In this document: positions 1 through 11,708 of the stretch, piece after piece
Numbering within the stretch: position 1 is the stretch's first letter
How the letters are laid out: each line of letters opens with the position of its first letter
NCBI GenBank assembly: GCA_025024175.1
Contig: QCXZ01000075.1
Span: 4,526,001 to 4,590,000, forward strand
Reading direction: 5' to 3'
Source: Rhyzopertha dominica
Taxonomy: Eukaryota; Arthropoda; Insecta; Coleoptera; Bostrichidae
Length of the DNA: 64,000 nucleotides
Position numbers and translations under genes: made by a program
Notes under the pieces: generated by a model
The model's input: only the letters and a program-made list of their open reading frames with translations
What the model was told of the DNA's origin: nothing
Database searches by the model: none

Positions 1-1306
1 AACGAGCTAATAATAAGAATGTAAGAATGAACTCGCATATGACAAGAGGAATAGCATACGAAGTCAATAACAAATGAAAACACCAACCTTTTAATTAATT
101 TAAATTATTCAATAAAACTGGGAATAAACGTAAAAATGAATGTTGCGGGTGCATAAAAACCAATTCTATTACCCAATCCATCATCTCTGGATCTAATGGT
201 AAAATGTTTACTAAATTTTGTACTCGCACTCTGCTGGTCGCAAGGTACATCAGAAATGTGAACAAATTTGAATTTATCAACTTAAAAATCCTCTATATAC
301 TAAATTTCATGTAAATTATGTTACTCATAAGATACATATTTAAAAAAGAGTTCGAAAAAATAATAATTTTGATACCCTATATTTTCGAAACTATCAACTT
401 TTGGACTAGACAAGGTGGTAGATACTGGTGTTTCAGCTTTGGCCATTTTAATTGAAATGTCGGCTCCAAATTCTGAGAAGAAAGTAATACAGATGAACAA
501 AATGTGATTATTATTTTGTTGATTTGTTTATTTTCAGTGTGCTGCCTTGCTGCCGTCCAACTCCGAAGGTTTGACTGATGGTTAGAAGGCACTTGTCCTC
601 GCGTATACACAGGAGAGTCACATGAAGAATCCTTATTAGCTTTAAGCCCACGTGGTCTCTGCTTTAGAAATTAGAAGTGTCCGATGTCCAGTATTCGCTG
701 TAGCAAGTGTTTCAGAGCTCGCGGTGCTGGTGAAAAGACTAAAATGCCTAGAAAGATCTGACAGATTACACGCGGGGCCAGAATATATTACTTATATATA
801 TATGCAATGCATCCACACACTTGTAGTGGTATACAGAATTGAGTGGTAGTAATTTATTAACAGTGGTGCCTGCATTTGTAGTAAAGCACAAACCGTCCTG
901 TTCTTAATTTCCTTCGGATTTTTTCACGCAAACAATCAATTTTTTTCTTCACGCTGTTTCTAAATATATTGTTGTCAATTTCTTTTAACTTAATTATTAA
1001 TTCATCGAATGCATTATTTTTAGCGCATCTTTCAAAGATGCTATTGTCCGTTTATATGTCTGTCATGTGGGTATTTTAAATAAGTAAGTTTGGTATAGAC
1101 TGATATTTTACTATAAGTATTTTTAGGTTACTGAGCACGAATGTTAGTTCTTGCAAACATAAATTCGCGGAGGATTAGCCCTCGCCATTGCGCATAAAAT
1201 AGTCAATTAAATATAAAGAGCCTCAGGTATATGATACATTTATTTAAAATAATAAGCATGTAATAAAAAATACCATGATAAACATAATTTTAAACTACTG
1301 AAAACA
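1..1306. other. Gene-free AT-rich stretch
   Basis: No open frame here resembles a known protein, and I see no inverted termini or tandem repeats. The frames that stay open are short and low in complexity. Confidence 0.5.
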
Positions 1307-1307
1307 T

Positions 1308-1505
1308 TAAGATAATATTTTGTCGGATAGATCGCTGTCTCTTGAAAACACTGACAAAAAGTTAATAATTCGCGATGTTTCGATTACACCTGTAATCTTT
1401 GTCAAAATTTGCCCGACACAAGTTCAAACAAAATTTTGTTGGCAAATTAACTTTTTGTCAGTGTTTTCAAGAGATAGCGATCTATCCGACAAAATATTAT
1501 CTTAT
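1308..1505. repeat. Foldback made of two Penelope-like element ends
   Basis: A left arm at about 1308-1365 and a right arm at about 1448-1505 are near-perfect inverted copies (about 58 bp, one or two mismatches seen). The spacer is about 80 bp. The left part, including the spacer block from about 1374, is the reverse complement of the 3' end of the PLE at 16.3-16.44 kb: both share the AGCGATCT core, the GTCAGTGTTTTCAAG block and the TTACAGGTGTAATCGAAACG block. The unit therefore looks like two PLE termini joined head to head with almost no internal sequence. It encodes nothing. It could be a small mobile unit in its own right or an insertion by-product. Confidence 0.8.
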
Positions 1506-1509
1506 ATTA

Positions 1510-4123
1510 TGGACGATGAAAGCATTCACCCTCGTATACTGAAAATATTGTTTAACATTTATAAAAAAATAATGCTGTAAAATTTCAAGCTATATGTAGA
1601 TTCCGTTTGGCAAGTTTTGCTCGAATATCCAATTTATTAATAGATTACCACATGTAGTTTTCATTAATAAGGATTCCTGTTATTAATATTCCTTGTAGTT
1701 ACATTTTACATTCGAATTATTATTTTATTTTTGCTTGTGAAACTTTACTAGTTCTATAGGTAATCCTGAGTATACATATACATTTTCACAGGAAATACAT
1801 ATGCAAAGTGCCTTTCTCATCGCATTATAACTTGCACCACTATTCTAGTATGATGGGCCTATTAACAGTCGTTCAGTCTAACTTTTTTTTGTCCCTTATT
1901 TCCCTGTATTGAAGACAAACATAACCTATATCGTAATTCTAAACAAATGCATTAATTACTGCATAATATCCCTGTAGTTTTATATACCTGATTTTAATAT
2001 AGTCCATAGAAGAATGGATAGTTAACTTAGATGTGCGTTTTAGCAGACCTCGTCAAAAGCCTTTTTGAAGGTAATGTACATTGTATGTATATGGTAATTA
2101 ACCACTTCAAACAGACCTGTATCACATGTACCTTATTGAAACTGATCCAATTTCAAATAATTCACAAACTGCTGATGTCATAGGTAAAAAAGGTCGTGCA
2201 TACATTTTTTTGAATGCCATCCTGATAACTTATTCATATTAATAGTTGGTTGTTTTGTGATAATTTATTTGTGAATTTGCCAGAAACAACAATCTCACAA
2301 AATAACAAAACCAAGTCGACCTGAGCGCCATTTCAAATGGGCACGCGTTTTGGACCCACTAGCTAAGCCGAGCTGTACCATCAGCATCAACCACCTTAAA
2401 AAATGGCAATTAGAGCTAAATCATCATATTTTAGCGCTAGAAACTTGTTCTACATATTGTACAGACCTTTTAGGTCACGAGAGGTATGAAAGGTTACTTT
2501 CCATGTATGTCACAGTCGATTTTCAATGCATGTCAGTTTTCTATAAAAACCTATACATGTCATTCGCTTATATTCAGATGGAAATCTGGGGCACCTTCAT
2601 TCGGAATGGGGAAGCTTTGCCGCAAAATGTACAGGCTTTTAGAGATACAGTAAAGTGAGATTCAATATCAGACAGCTATATCTTGAAGTAAATGAGGTTG
2701 CATTGAATTGGCCCTATCAAATGAGTGCGCGGATTATTGGATCCATCACTTATATAGAATGTCCCACAGGAAGATACAAAGCTAAAACTCATTGTGTAGA
2801 AGAAGACTAACGAGACTAAAGCGAAAACTAGAACAAACTGTCACAATGTTTGCCGACACTCGTTCGTTTGCTGTTCCAATTAAAGACAAAACTTTGCAGA
2901 CAGGGCTAAAGTTGATATCCACTCCGTATCTACAGAGATATGTAATTAGTAAACTGACAGTTTACGTGAAAATAAAATTGCAAAACTTAAGCTAAGGGAA
3001 TTGATATAGGTATATTATATGTAGACTAGCAACTAGTAGACAATTGCAAAACTGAATAATTAACCCAAAATGCTTGCGATCTACGTATAAATATATATTG
3101 CAAATGTTGGGGATTAAAAACTCCTGTGTTTGTAGATAATCTTCTTTTCAGTGTTATTAGAAGCGGCATCTGCTCTCAAGTGTTTCAGAGCAGGTTTCAA
3201 TGAATCAACGCCGACAAGAGGCTTTAGAAGTAATTTCAAAGAACATGGCTTTAATGCACAGAACACGACCCTTATCCGAGATCCTTTGATGTCTTCGAAC
3301 TGCAAATAAAAGACGACGCAGTGTATCGATTTACCTGGTGCAAGCAGAGTATTGCAGCGTATTTAGAAATCCCTGTATATTGCCAAAGTAAGATTTTCAA
3401 CTTATTAACACTTTTTCAAGCTGCTAATGATAAGAAAATCGTATGATGAGGTCATTTGCTTTATTGAGTTAGATACATAGGTAAACAATTTGTAAATGAC
3501 TTTGTGATGTAATGTTTATCGACCTGTATGAAAACTTATTTAGTATTTTTTTTTACTTTCGGAAGATGCGTAATGGCTCATAATTTCTATATATCTATCA
3601 AAGAATATTATAAATTGCGCCTTACAGATAATATTTCCTATAAAGCAGCTTATCCCACATTTTTAGATTTCTGATACCGTTTCTCTAAATATTTTATTGA
3701 AGTTGTCTTAGTTTAGATTTGAAAAAGACGTTACCGATATTATATTAAACATAATCTAGGCTATAGGCAACAGAATGAGAAAGAGGAGGATTGCATATCC
3801 AAATATGCACTAACGGAGAATGGCGACCTTAAGGCTCGATATTGTAGTGTTGAAAAATATGGCTTGTTTTTTGTCTCCTCTGAAATTTTTTATATCTCCC
3901 ATAGCTTAGTTAGTAATGCAACATAACTTTTACCAATCCATATATATACGATTATGTTTAAACATGTCATATATAAAGAAGATATAGATGTAGGTAAGTA
4001 CAATTACTAAAACTAGAGTATAACAAAGAGGTGCATTAAAAACTGCAATACAAAAAAATCACAGTTTAGAAAATCACTCGTAGACTAGAATGCCTATCGT
4101 GTCAATTTATTATTTATTCTACT
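1510..4123. other. Gene-free stretch with an unassigned 102-codon frame
   Basis: One plus-strand frame (2350-2658, opening with TTG, no ATG start) is free of stops but matches no family I recognise and has no clear domain. The rest is AT-rich sequence without visible repeats or inverted ends. I do not call a gene here. Confidence 0.4.
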
Positions 4124-4125
4124 TA

Positions 4126-5549
4126 TACAGGGTCGCTACAAAGTATGGAACCAGCAGGATATTTCAGGTTCTCTTCGACCGATATTTCCGAAATTGTGCA
4201 CGCAATGCCTCAATAACTTGAATCGAAATTTTGATGATGATTGGTTATGGAGATAGAAGGCGAAGTTATTCGGAAGTAGTTGCACCCCATAATGCATTTC
4301 ATGAAGATCGTGAACCAACGGTTGTTACAATGTTTTGATGAAACCGGCGATGTTAAAAACCGTCAAAAACCAGGACATCTAGAGGTTGCTACGAGTGAGG
4401 AAAATAGCTTGGATGTCTTTTTAGATGTGCAAGAGAATCCCAAGTGTTCCGTACAACAGCGTGCTCATTCACCATATTAGCAGAAGATCTGTTCAGAAAA
4501 TTTTGAAAAAAGAGAAGTTTGATCCATACAAAGTGCACTTATTACAAGAACTGAGCGAAGATGATTTCGATCGTAGGATAGAATTGAACATGATAGATTA
4601 AGACAGAAACATTTTAAATTGGATTATATTTTCTGATGAAGCAACTTTTTGCCTCAATGGCAATGTGGATAGACATAATTACAGATATTTATTGGTCGGA
4701 GACAAATCCACATTGGATGAAATAAGTCAACACACAACGCCCTCATAAAGTGAATGTCTGGTGTGGTATTATCGGTGAGCACATTATAGGGCCTATTTTC
4801 ATCAATTAAAATTTGAATATGGTCAAGTATTTACAACTCTTTTGCGACCACATTATACCAGAACTTATTCGGCTATTCCGTAATCGTGAAAATACTGCTT
4901 CTAAACAGGTATGATTTCAGTAGGATGATGGCACCGCCACATTTAGCAGTCAACGTTCGTGGAATGCCCTGCACGTTCCCCTGATCCGACGCCGCTTGAT
5001 TTTTTCCTGTGGGTGTATCTGAAAAGTGGTATTTATGCTGATCGGCCACATAATGCAGAAGATTTAAAAGAGCAAATCAGGGTAGAAATTTAGAACTTAC
5101 CTCCAAATATGCTACAAAGAGCATTAGAAAACTTTTACATAAGGCTAAATTACTGGCAGGAAGTAAATTGTGAACCTTTAGAGCATCTTCTGTAATGTAA
5201 ATCTGAAAAATGTTTTTCCTTTCTTACTTTTTGGGTACCCGATTCGCAATAAGTTGATCAAACTAGACGAAAATTATCACCAGTCAAGGAAAAATGGTAA
5301 TACCTGGCTTTTTTGTCCATTTTAGCGATAAAGAAAATTGTTTTTATTCTTCTCCTCCTACTTTTGATCCCCCTTGCGTTAAAAAAGTGCAACTTGCGCG
5401 CATATCTCGGAAACAAGAGCTTATACGGAGTTGTCAAAATTCCAGAAAATGTATTTTAATTTCCCATCGGCCCATGCACAATTTCAGGAAGATCGGTTGA
5501 ACAGAACCTGAAATATCGTACTACTTCTACACTTTGTAGCGGCCCTGTA
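4126..5549 (+). mobile_element. Mariner-like DNA transposon, complete ends, inactive
   Basis: The element starts TACAGGGTCGCTACAAAGT and ends with the inverted form, ACTTTGTAGCGGCCCTGTA. TA dinucleotides at 4124-4125 and 5550-5551 fit the TA target duplication of the Tc1/mariner superfamily. Similarity between the ends continues inward for roughly 75 bp, for example TTCAGGTTCT and the block around AAATTGTGCA. Total length is 1424 bp, as expected for an autonomous mariner-like element with one transposase gene. The transposase inside is broken, so this copy could move only if enzyme were supplied from elsewhere. Confidence 0.9.
4280..5195 (+). pseudogene. Broken mariner-like transposase (DUF4817-type)
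   Basis: The enzyme would cut and paste the element at TA sites. An N-terminal DNA-binding and linker part is readable at about 4313-4470 (ETGDV, then QENPKCSV). A later frame gives PYKVHLLQEL and the first catalytic aspartate block, FSDEATF, near 4629. An APPH block near 4930 marks the region of the second aspartate. PTPLDFFLW near 4985 carries the third aspartate, and the C-terminal helices run to about 5180. At least four stops or frameshifts interrupt these blocks, for instance a stop after the AHSPY residues at 4480. Block order and spacing match the insect mariner-like family with TPLDFFLWG. The copy is clearly non-functional. Confidence 0.85.
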
Positions 5550-5551
5550 TA

Positions 5552-6841
5552 CTTGAATGGGTTCGATCTATAGCTTCACGAGTTGCAAGCTAAAGCAGTA
5601 CTTAAAAAGCCAAATAATTTTAAAATTTTTCTAAATATAGACCACATTAGCATTTACTGTGAAATATAGCAAGCCAAGGTATACCGACAACGCAATGCAC
5701 TCACGCAATCCTGATTCCCGGGTGTGATGGTGTTCAAGGATATGCTGAAGGATACAGCTTGACACTTACCTGAAACAAAGAATAATATTTAGTACTGCAA
5801 TAATACACAAAAGAAACTGTTTTGTAGCCGAAAAATGGATATGGTTAAAAGAATGGAATTCATAAAACTTTACCTTGTAATCGACCATGTGCAAACTGTT
5901 AAGATTGTAACATAGAGTACATAAAACAATATTTACTACTTTTGGGTAACTAATATTGAAATGCGGTTTTTTTAGAGTTTTTAGAGTGTCCAATCATGGC
6001 CAAGAAGCAGATTATATTAATGAGTAAATACGACTTCTTTTTAGTAAAACCATGTAAAGCAAAACTGTAAACCCTTTAAAGTATTCTTTGTTGTTACCTG
6101 GCGCTGTAATACTCGAAGAAGGCGACCAATATTTCTAGAGATCTTGAGAAAGCGGCCCACATTGTTCATGATGGCTCGTTAGAGGCTGTCATGGTATCCC
6201 AGCGTCCTTGATCGATTTCCCCATACGGGGGATGCACTCGCGACCCCAGCCCGGTCACTAGATCCATTGCCGCGAACACACGTGCATTTAAACTATCGAC
6301 AGTTCAGTTACTGGCGTCTTTGGGTCACCTACGTACAGGTTTTACCTGATCGCTTTTTAAAACCGTGTTTGCTTTGCCTTATTTAAACAGTGACTTCAAT
6401 TTCTATCTGTGGGCGAGGAGGCCTAATGATGAAGAATTGAAAGTTGGTTTACTTTGCCTTTTTTATCAATGAATTGCGCGTTTAAGTGATATGGATTCGG
6501 TTGTTTGCAAGTTTAATTGCGCCCTAGAAAATAGACAGGTCACATAAGCCAAAAACGCTTATTAATCCTTATCAAAGTAAAACAATTAAATAATAACAAA
6601 GTACTTATGTTAAAAAGGCCAAATTCAAGCATTTCAACTGTTAAGCGCTCTTTTTCGGTGATCTATAAAGTAGAATTTTAAACTGGGACAACGAAACTTA
6701 ACAAGTGTACAATGTAGTGGAAAAACCTTTGTTTTACATATTCTGGCTTTCGGTTACCTCTCAAACATGACGCTATTTGATAACCTACTTCTAAAAACAG
6801 TTTAGCTGAAATTTCAACAAAATAGTTTTCATACAGGATTA
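5552..6841. other. Gene-free stretch
   Basis: No supported coding sequence. A less AT-rich patch at about 6150-6320 has no coherent frame. I see nothing else. Confidence 0.45.
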
Positions 6842-6843
6842 TA

Positions 6844-8654
6844 TAGCAATGCAACTCTTTTACCGTTTTTACAACCTTGCAATACTATTTACCTTTCATT
6901 TACAGGCACAGTTGGAACGGCACGCGACCCCTCATAAATCAAACCCTCTCTTTGTGATTTTGCGAATTTCCACTGCCGGCTTTAAGCCGTTTTAAAACGC
7001 GTTTTTTTGTGTAGTGTATATTATTCTAAATAGTTTTTAATCATTCAGTTAATAAGAGGTTTTACATCGATCGTTTTTATTTACGTCTCAAAATGAATTG
7101 TATTTTAAAAGAAAATAATAAGAATATATATGTTCTTATCTAAAGCTCTAAATGCAAAAAAAATAATTCCACACATCTATTATATTTTTACAAAAAAAGT
7201 AACGAGTTTACACCGACATAAGTTAAATATATTAATTATTATCATCATCACTACTGTCAAATTCTGAATCACTGCTAGCATCATCATTAACATTTATTAT
7301 AAAATTTTGAAAATTTGGGGATACATAGCTATTTTCAATTTCAATAACATGCTTCATACATCTTTTCCACAGTTCTTTCATTATACCACTTACCTCTCTA
7401 CGCACTAAACCTACAACTCCCGAACTTAAACGCGGACATGTATTGTTTCTTCGTATTCCTTTTTTAAGCGTACTCCACATTAATTCAATTGGGTAAAGGA
7501 CGCAATAATACGGTGGCAAATGCATAACAATATGTCCTTGTCCTTTTGCTAGTTCCTCAACTCGATATTGTTTAGATACGTTGAGATTTTTTATTATTGT
7601 CAACAGATCTTTTATGATAACTTTTCCATCCAGAATTGTAATTTTATTCTTTTTCATGTAATCAATTATTTCTACTTTTTTATCTGATGTTGGCGCCTTG
7701 TTCATTAATTTTGAATGATAACTCGCGTTATCCATGATTATAACAGATCCTGGTGGTAACCCTGGCAGTAACTGCTGCTGAAACCAAGTTTCAAAAAGTG
7801 CAGGGTCCATGTCGCAATGGTAGACAGCAGAACAATTTTGGATCTGTTTCGCTGACAGTAATAAGCCATTTTCCACCCATCCATCACTTCCTCCCGCATA
7901 AAGAATTATAATTCTTTTTCCTCTCGAAGGTGGTGCTTGCAGAACGCAGTTATCCATCTGCCATCTGTCAGACCTTTTTTTATCATGTCGTGGATGTCGT
8001 ACCACGTTCTTCGCAATAACTTATATTATCCAAATTCCAAAAGTTTTAATTTCAGACTTGCCGTAGTTGGAACTTTATTTACCTTATACATTTGGTAAAT
8101 CACTTTTTTAATTTATATTCCAAGCTCTTTAGATATATTTAGAAATTTCTCCTAATTGCGTGATTTTCTTGAATTGCCTTTATTTTCAATAATATCTCTC
8201 ACAGTCGTGTAGGGGACAACAACCATTATTTCACTTGTCACTTTTAACGAAGCACTGCACTCTTTTTTATCAAAAAATTGTATACATTTTTTATTATTTC
8301 TTTGGCATCTAGGGTAAGGTAACGACGACTCCTCTTGTTTTCTTCAATTTGCACTTCCATGTCAGCGTCAGCAACTTCATTCTGAGCTGTACCTGGAGCA
8401 GCTTTTTCCCAAGGACGGAACATTTTTCGCTTCTCTTGTCTGGCGCACAGAAATACTAAGACTGAATGCTAGTTTTGGTTTGGCCGGTAGTGAACTTTAA
8501 ATAATCCGACCCTGGTTAACCATCTTCGAAAATTGGACCTAAATTTATGGTAATCCGGTTATTTGCGGTAACTTGTGAGGGGCCGCCTGCTGTTCGAGAT
8601 GAAAGATAAATTTTATTGCAGGGTTGTAATAACGGTAAGAGAGTTGCATTACTA
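6844..8654 (-). mobile_element. DDE transposon with about 100-bp inverted ends, copy 1
   Basis: The left end, from TAGCAATGCAACTC, and the right end, which is the inverted TAGTAATGCAACTC, flank the element. TA at 6842-6843 and at 8655-8656 fits a TA target duplication. Inverted similarity runs through ACCGTTTTTACAACC, CTTTCAT and on to a GACCCCTCA block about 90 bp in. The transposase gene is on the minus strand. A second, truncated copy lies at 17.0-18.2 kb, so the boundaries are supported both by the paired ends and by comparison of copies. Confidence 0.85.
7232..8425 (-). pseudogene. DDE transposase remnant, about 81-residue D-to-E spacing
   Basis: A 257-codon open stretch (8005 to 7232) contains the second catalytic aspartate in IMDNASYHS and the third acidic position in the LPPYYCVLYPIE block. 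Between those two residues I count about 81 amino acids, far more than the 34 of classical Tc1. The usual asparagine before PIE is tyrosine here; copy 2 keeps NPTE. An N-terminal piece with a plausible ATG at about 8425 reads MFRPWEKAA in another frame and hits a stop. The first catalytic aspartate block is missing, apparently deleted between the two parts. The acidic C-terminus (DDASSDSEFDSSDDDNN) is preserved. The family belongs to the IS630/Tc1/mariner group by DDE_3-type motifs. This copy is dead. Confidence 0.8.
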
Positions 8655-8656
8655 TA

Positions 8657-9800
8657 CCTATATGTGCGGTAACTTTCTGCCTGTCAAACCCTTTGAATGC
8701 TAAAAATCTGGCATTTGGCTAAGTAATGGAAAAGTGACCAAATACAAATAGTTTATTGTTATCAAGTATTCGTTACACACAGCGTGTTGTCGCCCTAATA
8801 AGCAAACGTCGTAACTCCACCTCCAATGACATTTTGGATATTTACGCCATCTGGCAAGACAACGTAGCCTGTTGTCTTGTCAGACAGCTTTGTCTAGATC
8901 GGAACTAAGTGAATGAATAATGTGATTCCATAATAAAAAAGCATAATATAATAATATGGTATGATGGGTATTGCGGTAATTATTTTATCAATTTTAAAGA
9001 ATGCATAATTATTATTAATTGGTCAGTATACTAAGTTTTTTATTCAATTGTGTGCCACAAAAAAGCAGCAAATTGCTTGATGAGTAAACTGCAAGTGCAA
9101 GTGTTATTTAATTTGGGTCACTTAAGGTGATAAGCATTCTATGCTCTGCAATATATGGTGGAGAACATTTTCTTTTAAGTTGTCTTTCTTATAAGTCAAT
9201 ATAAAAGACTCGTTCCAAAAGCTGTTTAAACATCCAATAAACATTTGCAAATTGAAGCAATGTATATTTAACACCTTAGACGAAATGGCTTTGACATTTT
9301 CCGATCAGTTTTTCCTAGCTTAGCGCAAAGTATAGCGGGCATATTCCCTCGACTGTAACTTGCTAGTGTCTAAATTCGCGGAATTGCTCAGAGCAAAAGT
9401 TTGTCCTCGGTGTTCAATTCAACGGGTAAATTGAATTTTCTACAGTTACCTCACACATACATTCGCGCAAAACCTTATTTTACCGTCGTAAGTAAACAAC
9501 CGTCAACAATTTGTCCGACCCCACATTTATATCTCGAGTCAGACATGTTTGTTTTGCGTCTGGGATTCTGTTGCTCCACATGGGGGTTTGTTCTTTGCCC
9601 CCGAGAGGAGTAAATGAAGGCATGCTAACTTCGTTCGACTTAGATAATTGAGACAGGTATTTCAAGTTTGAAGACTGAAAGTTAACTTTTACCGTGTGGT
9701 ACTAGCCTAAATTTCGAACTTACTGCATCAATGATTGCGGTTTATACGTGATACGCAGGCAACAAATACAAATTGTTAGTTATAATAGCTTTCCCTCAAA
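8657..9800. other. Gene-free stretch with one perfect hairpin
   Basis: No supported gene. A perfect 9-bp inverted repeat with a 7-base loop (CAAGACAAC, then GTTGTCTTG) lies at 8855-8879. It has no run of T after it and no context that gives it a function. Confidence 0.5.
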
Positions 9801-9804
9801 ACTA

Positions 9805-10295
9805 TTTACACAGGTGTGCCTGAAGAGTCCAATTTAGGTTCCTGCTCCTTCTTGTCTATACAAACGACATCAGAAAAGTTATTAAGACTTCTTCATTTAA
9901 AATTTCACTGATGATTTATAGAATAATTAATAATGATACCAATTCTTTCCATTTCCATGCAGACTTAAATTATCGCATAAAGCGTTNGTCTAAAATCTCC
10001 CCGAAAGTCTCCAATATATTTAATGTGTAAGAATTGCGATATGTTGAGAGAGCATTCAGACATTTACTTTTATGAATTGAAAGAGATCCTTGTCTGTGTT
10101 AGAACTCAATTTTGTTCATATTGCTTAATTTGTTAAGTAATTATGTTGATACCTTATATTTTTTTATTGTAAGAATTGTTTTTGCTATTTTATTGTCTAT
10201 CTTTGTAATGTCACTTAATTTTTGCTTTATACTAATATTTTGAACATACGTGTGACTAAATGTCCTGTAATTGGGCAAGAAATATTATTATTATA
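9805..10295 (+). mobile_element. 3' part of a Jockey-type non-LTR retrotransposon
   Basis: Frame-shifted RT blocks are readable: GVPEESNLG at about 9813 (family GVPQGSNLGPLLF), then YTNDIRKVI (family YINDI), then FTDDL (family FADDL, the catalytic site) near 9906. After these comes a region that could be the C-terminal and 3' untranslated part. It ends with CCTGTAATTGGGC followed by a short ATT-rich tail at about 10280-10295, as in insect non-LTR elements. The alanine of the catalytic box is threonine, and several frameshifts are present. It is a 5'-truncated, decayed insertion. Confidence 0.7.
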
Positions 10296-10457
10296 TTAAA
10301 TAGAAAGTTAGAAAAGATCGAAGGTCACATAGGATCAATAAGGAGAGTAATATATAATATTATTTTAACAGGGCAGGTATTTGAAGGAAATTCGTTAAAT
10401 ATGTTCAAATAATGTAATTTTACGCTGTTTGGGTAAATGGCGCGTTGCTGTTTGCTC

Positions 10458-10724
10458 CTGTCTGCACCACAACCAACTACCGACAGATCTGTTTCGCTGC
10501 TGCTACAGCTCGTCAGTGCAGATTCCTAAACGAAGGCAAGTAGATGGCTTTGTCATCATGTCAGTGTACATTATTGACATCTAGTTTTCCACTACACCAT
10601 ATCAAGCCAAGTATATAGGCAAACCAGTTCTATGTAATGCTGTCTGCACCTAGATCTAAACTACACTGACGAGCTCTAGCAACAGCGAAACAGATATGTC
10701 TGTAGTTGGTTGCGATGCAGACAG
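10458..10724. repeat. Foldback repeat with about 61-bp arms
   Basis: The left arm 10458-10519 and right arm 10664-10724 are inverted copies with about six mismatches. Shared blocks are CAACCAACTAC, AGATCTGTTTCGCTG and AGCTCGTCAGTG. The loop is about 144 bp and contains CTGTCTGCACC again at 10640 as a direct copy of the arm end. No coding sequence is present. It is probably a non-autonomous foldback element; I cannot define a target duplication. Confidence 0.8.
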
Positions 10725-10739
10725 CATAGCGTGTAGATA

Positions 10740-11644
10740 TGCATTTCAACGTCCCAACTCATATTTCATATTTGACAAAATGTTCCAACGACAATAGAAA
10801 TTGTCATTCTTTTTTCACGAACCGCATGTAAACTCACAAAATCGCTATAAATCTACAGCGATATCTCGCTCACATCTCGCTTCTTCGACTACGGCAGCGA
10901 AATACACAATGAGTTGTTTACATTCTGAAATGATCACGCGTCGTAGTGTTCCAGCGAAAATCACTCAACAGCATGGCAAACAAATGCTACGAGCACGATG
11001 TAAATAATGCGCCACAAACTTTAAACATGCGCACTCCATTTTAATAAAGAGAACAGCCCAAGGGAGTTTCAGGTATCATGTACCACATAAAACCACTACC
11101 CCGCCTGTAATCAGTATTCATTACCGTCTTTAGCGTGCGTAAAATGTTACATGCTAGTTTCGCACCAGACCTGATGGGGAAAATTACCTAGAAGGTATAA
11201 TAACAACGTAAATCGTATAAGGGTTTTGAAGCTTTGCTGATAAAACGACAAGCTTCAGTTATCGAAAGTTTTATATACTCTGTTTAAAAGTGTTTTGTTT
11301 TACACAATACAATGAGCAATAGTTACTAGACATGCTTTGCTTTTTTACCTAAAACAACTATTGTTGGCAATAAGTGGTAAAAAGTAGCGATTTGCAGTTC
11401 AGCTTTCTTCAACTTACTCGTTTTCACTGTAAAATTTTGTTATCAAACTATTTCTGTCCCAAAACGCGCAACTACAAACATAACTCATAAAAGAACTTTA
11501 AAAAACTGATGTGCAACATTATCTTCTGATTTAAATGCATATCAACTATCTTCCTTATTTGTTAGCTCAAGTGATTTTACTTTTATTTGATTATCAGTGT
11601 ATATATAAGGTTTCAGATTTGAGCAACCAAATTATTCAGTTTGC

Positions 11645-11708
<64 letters not shown>

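Noticed and set aside
1320..1580. 86-codon plus-strand frame
   Set aside because: It lies across the PLE foldback and is a translation of its palindromic arms.
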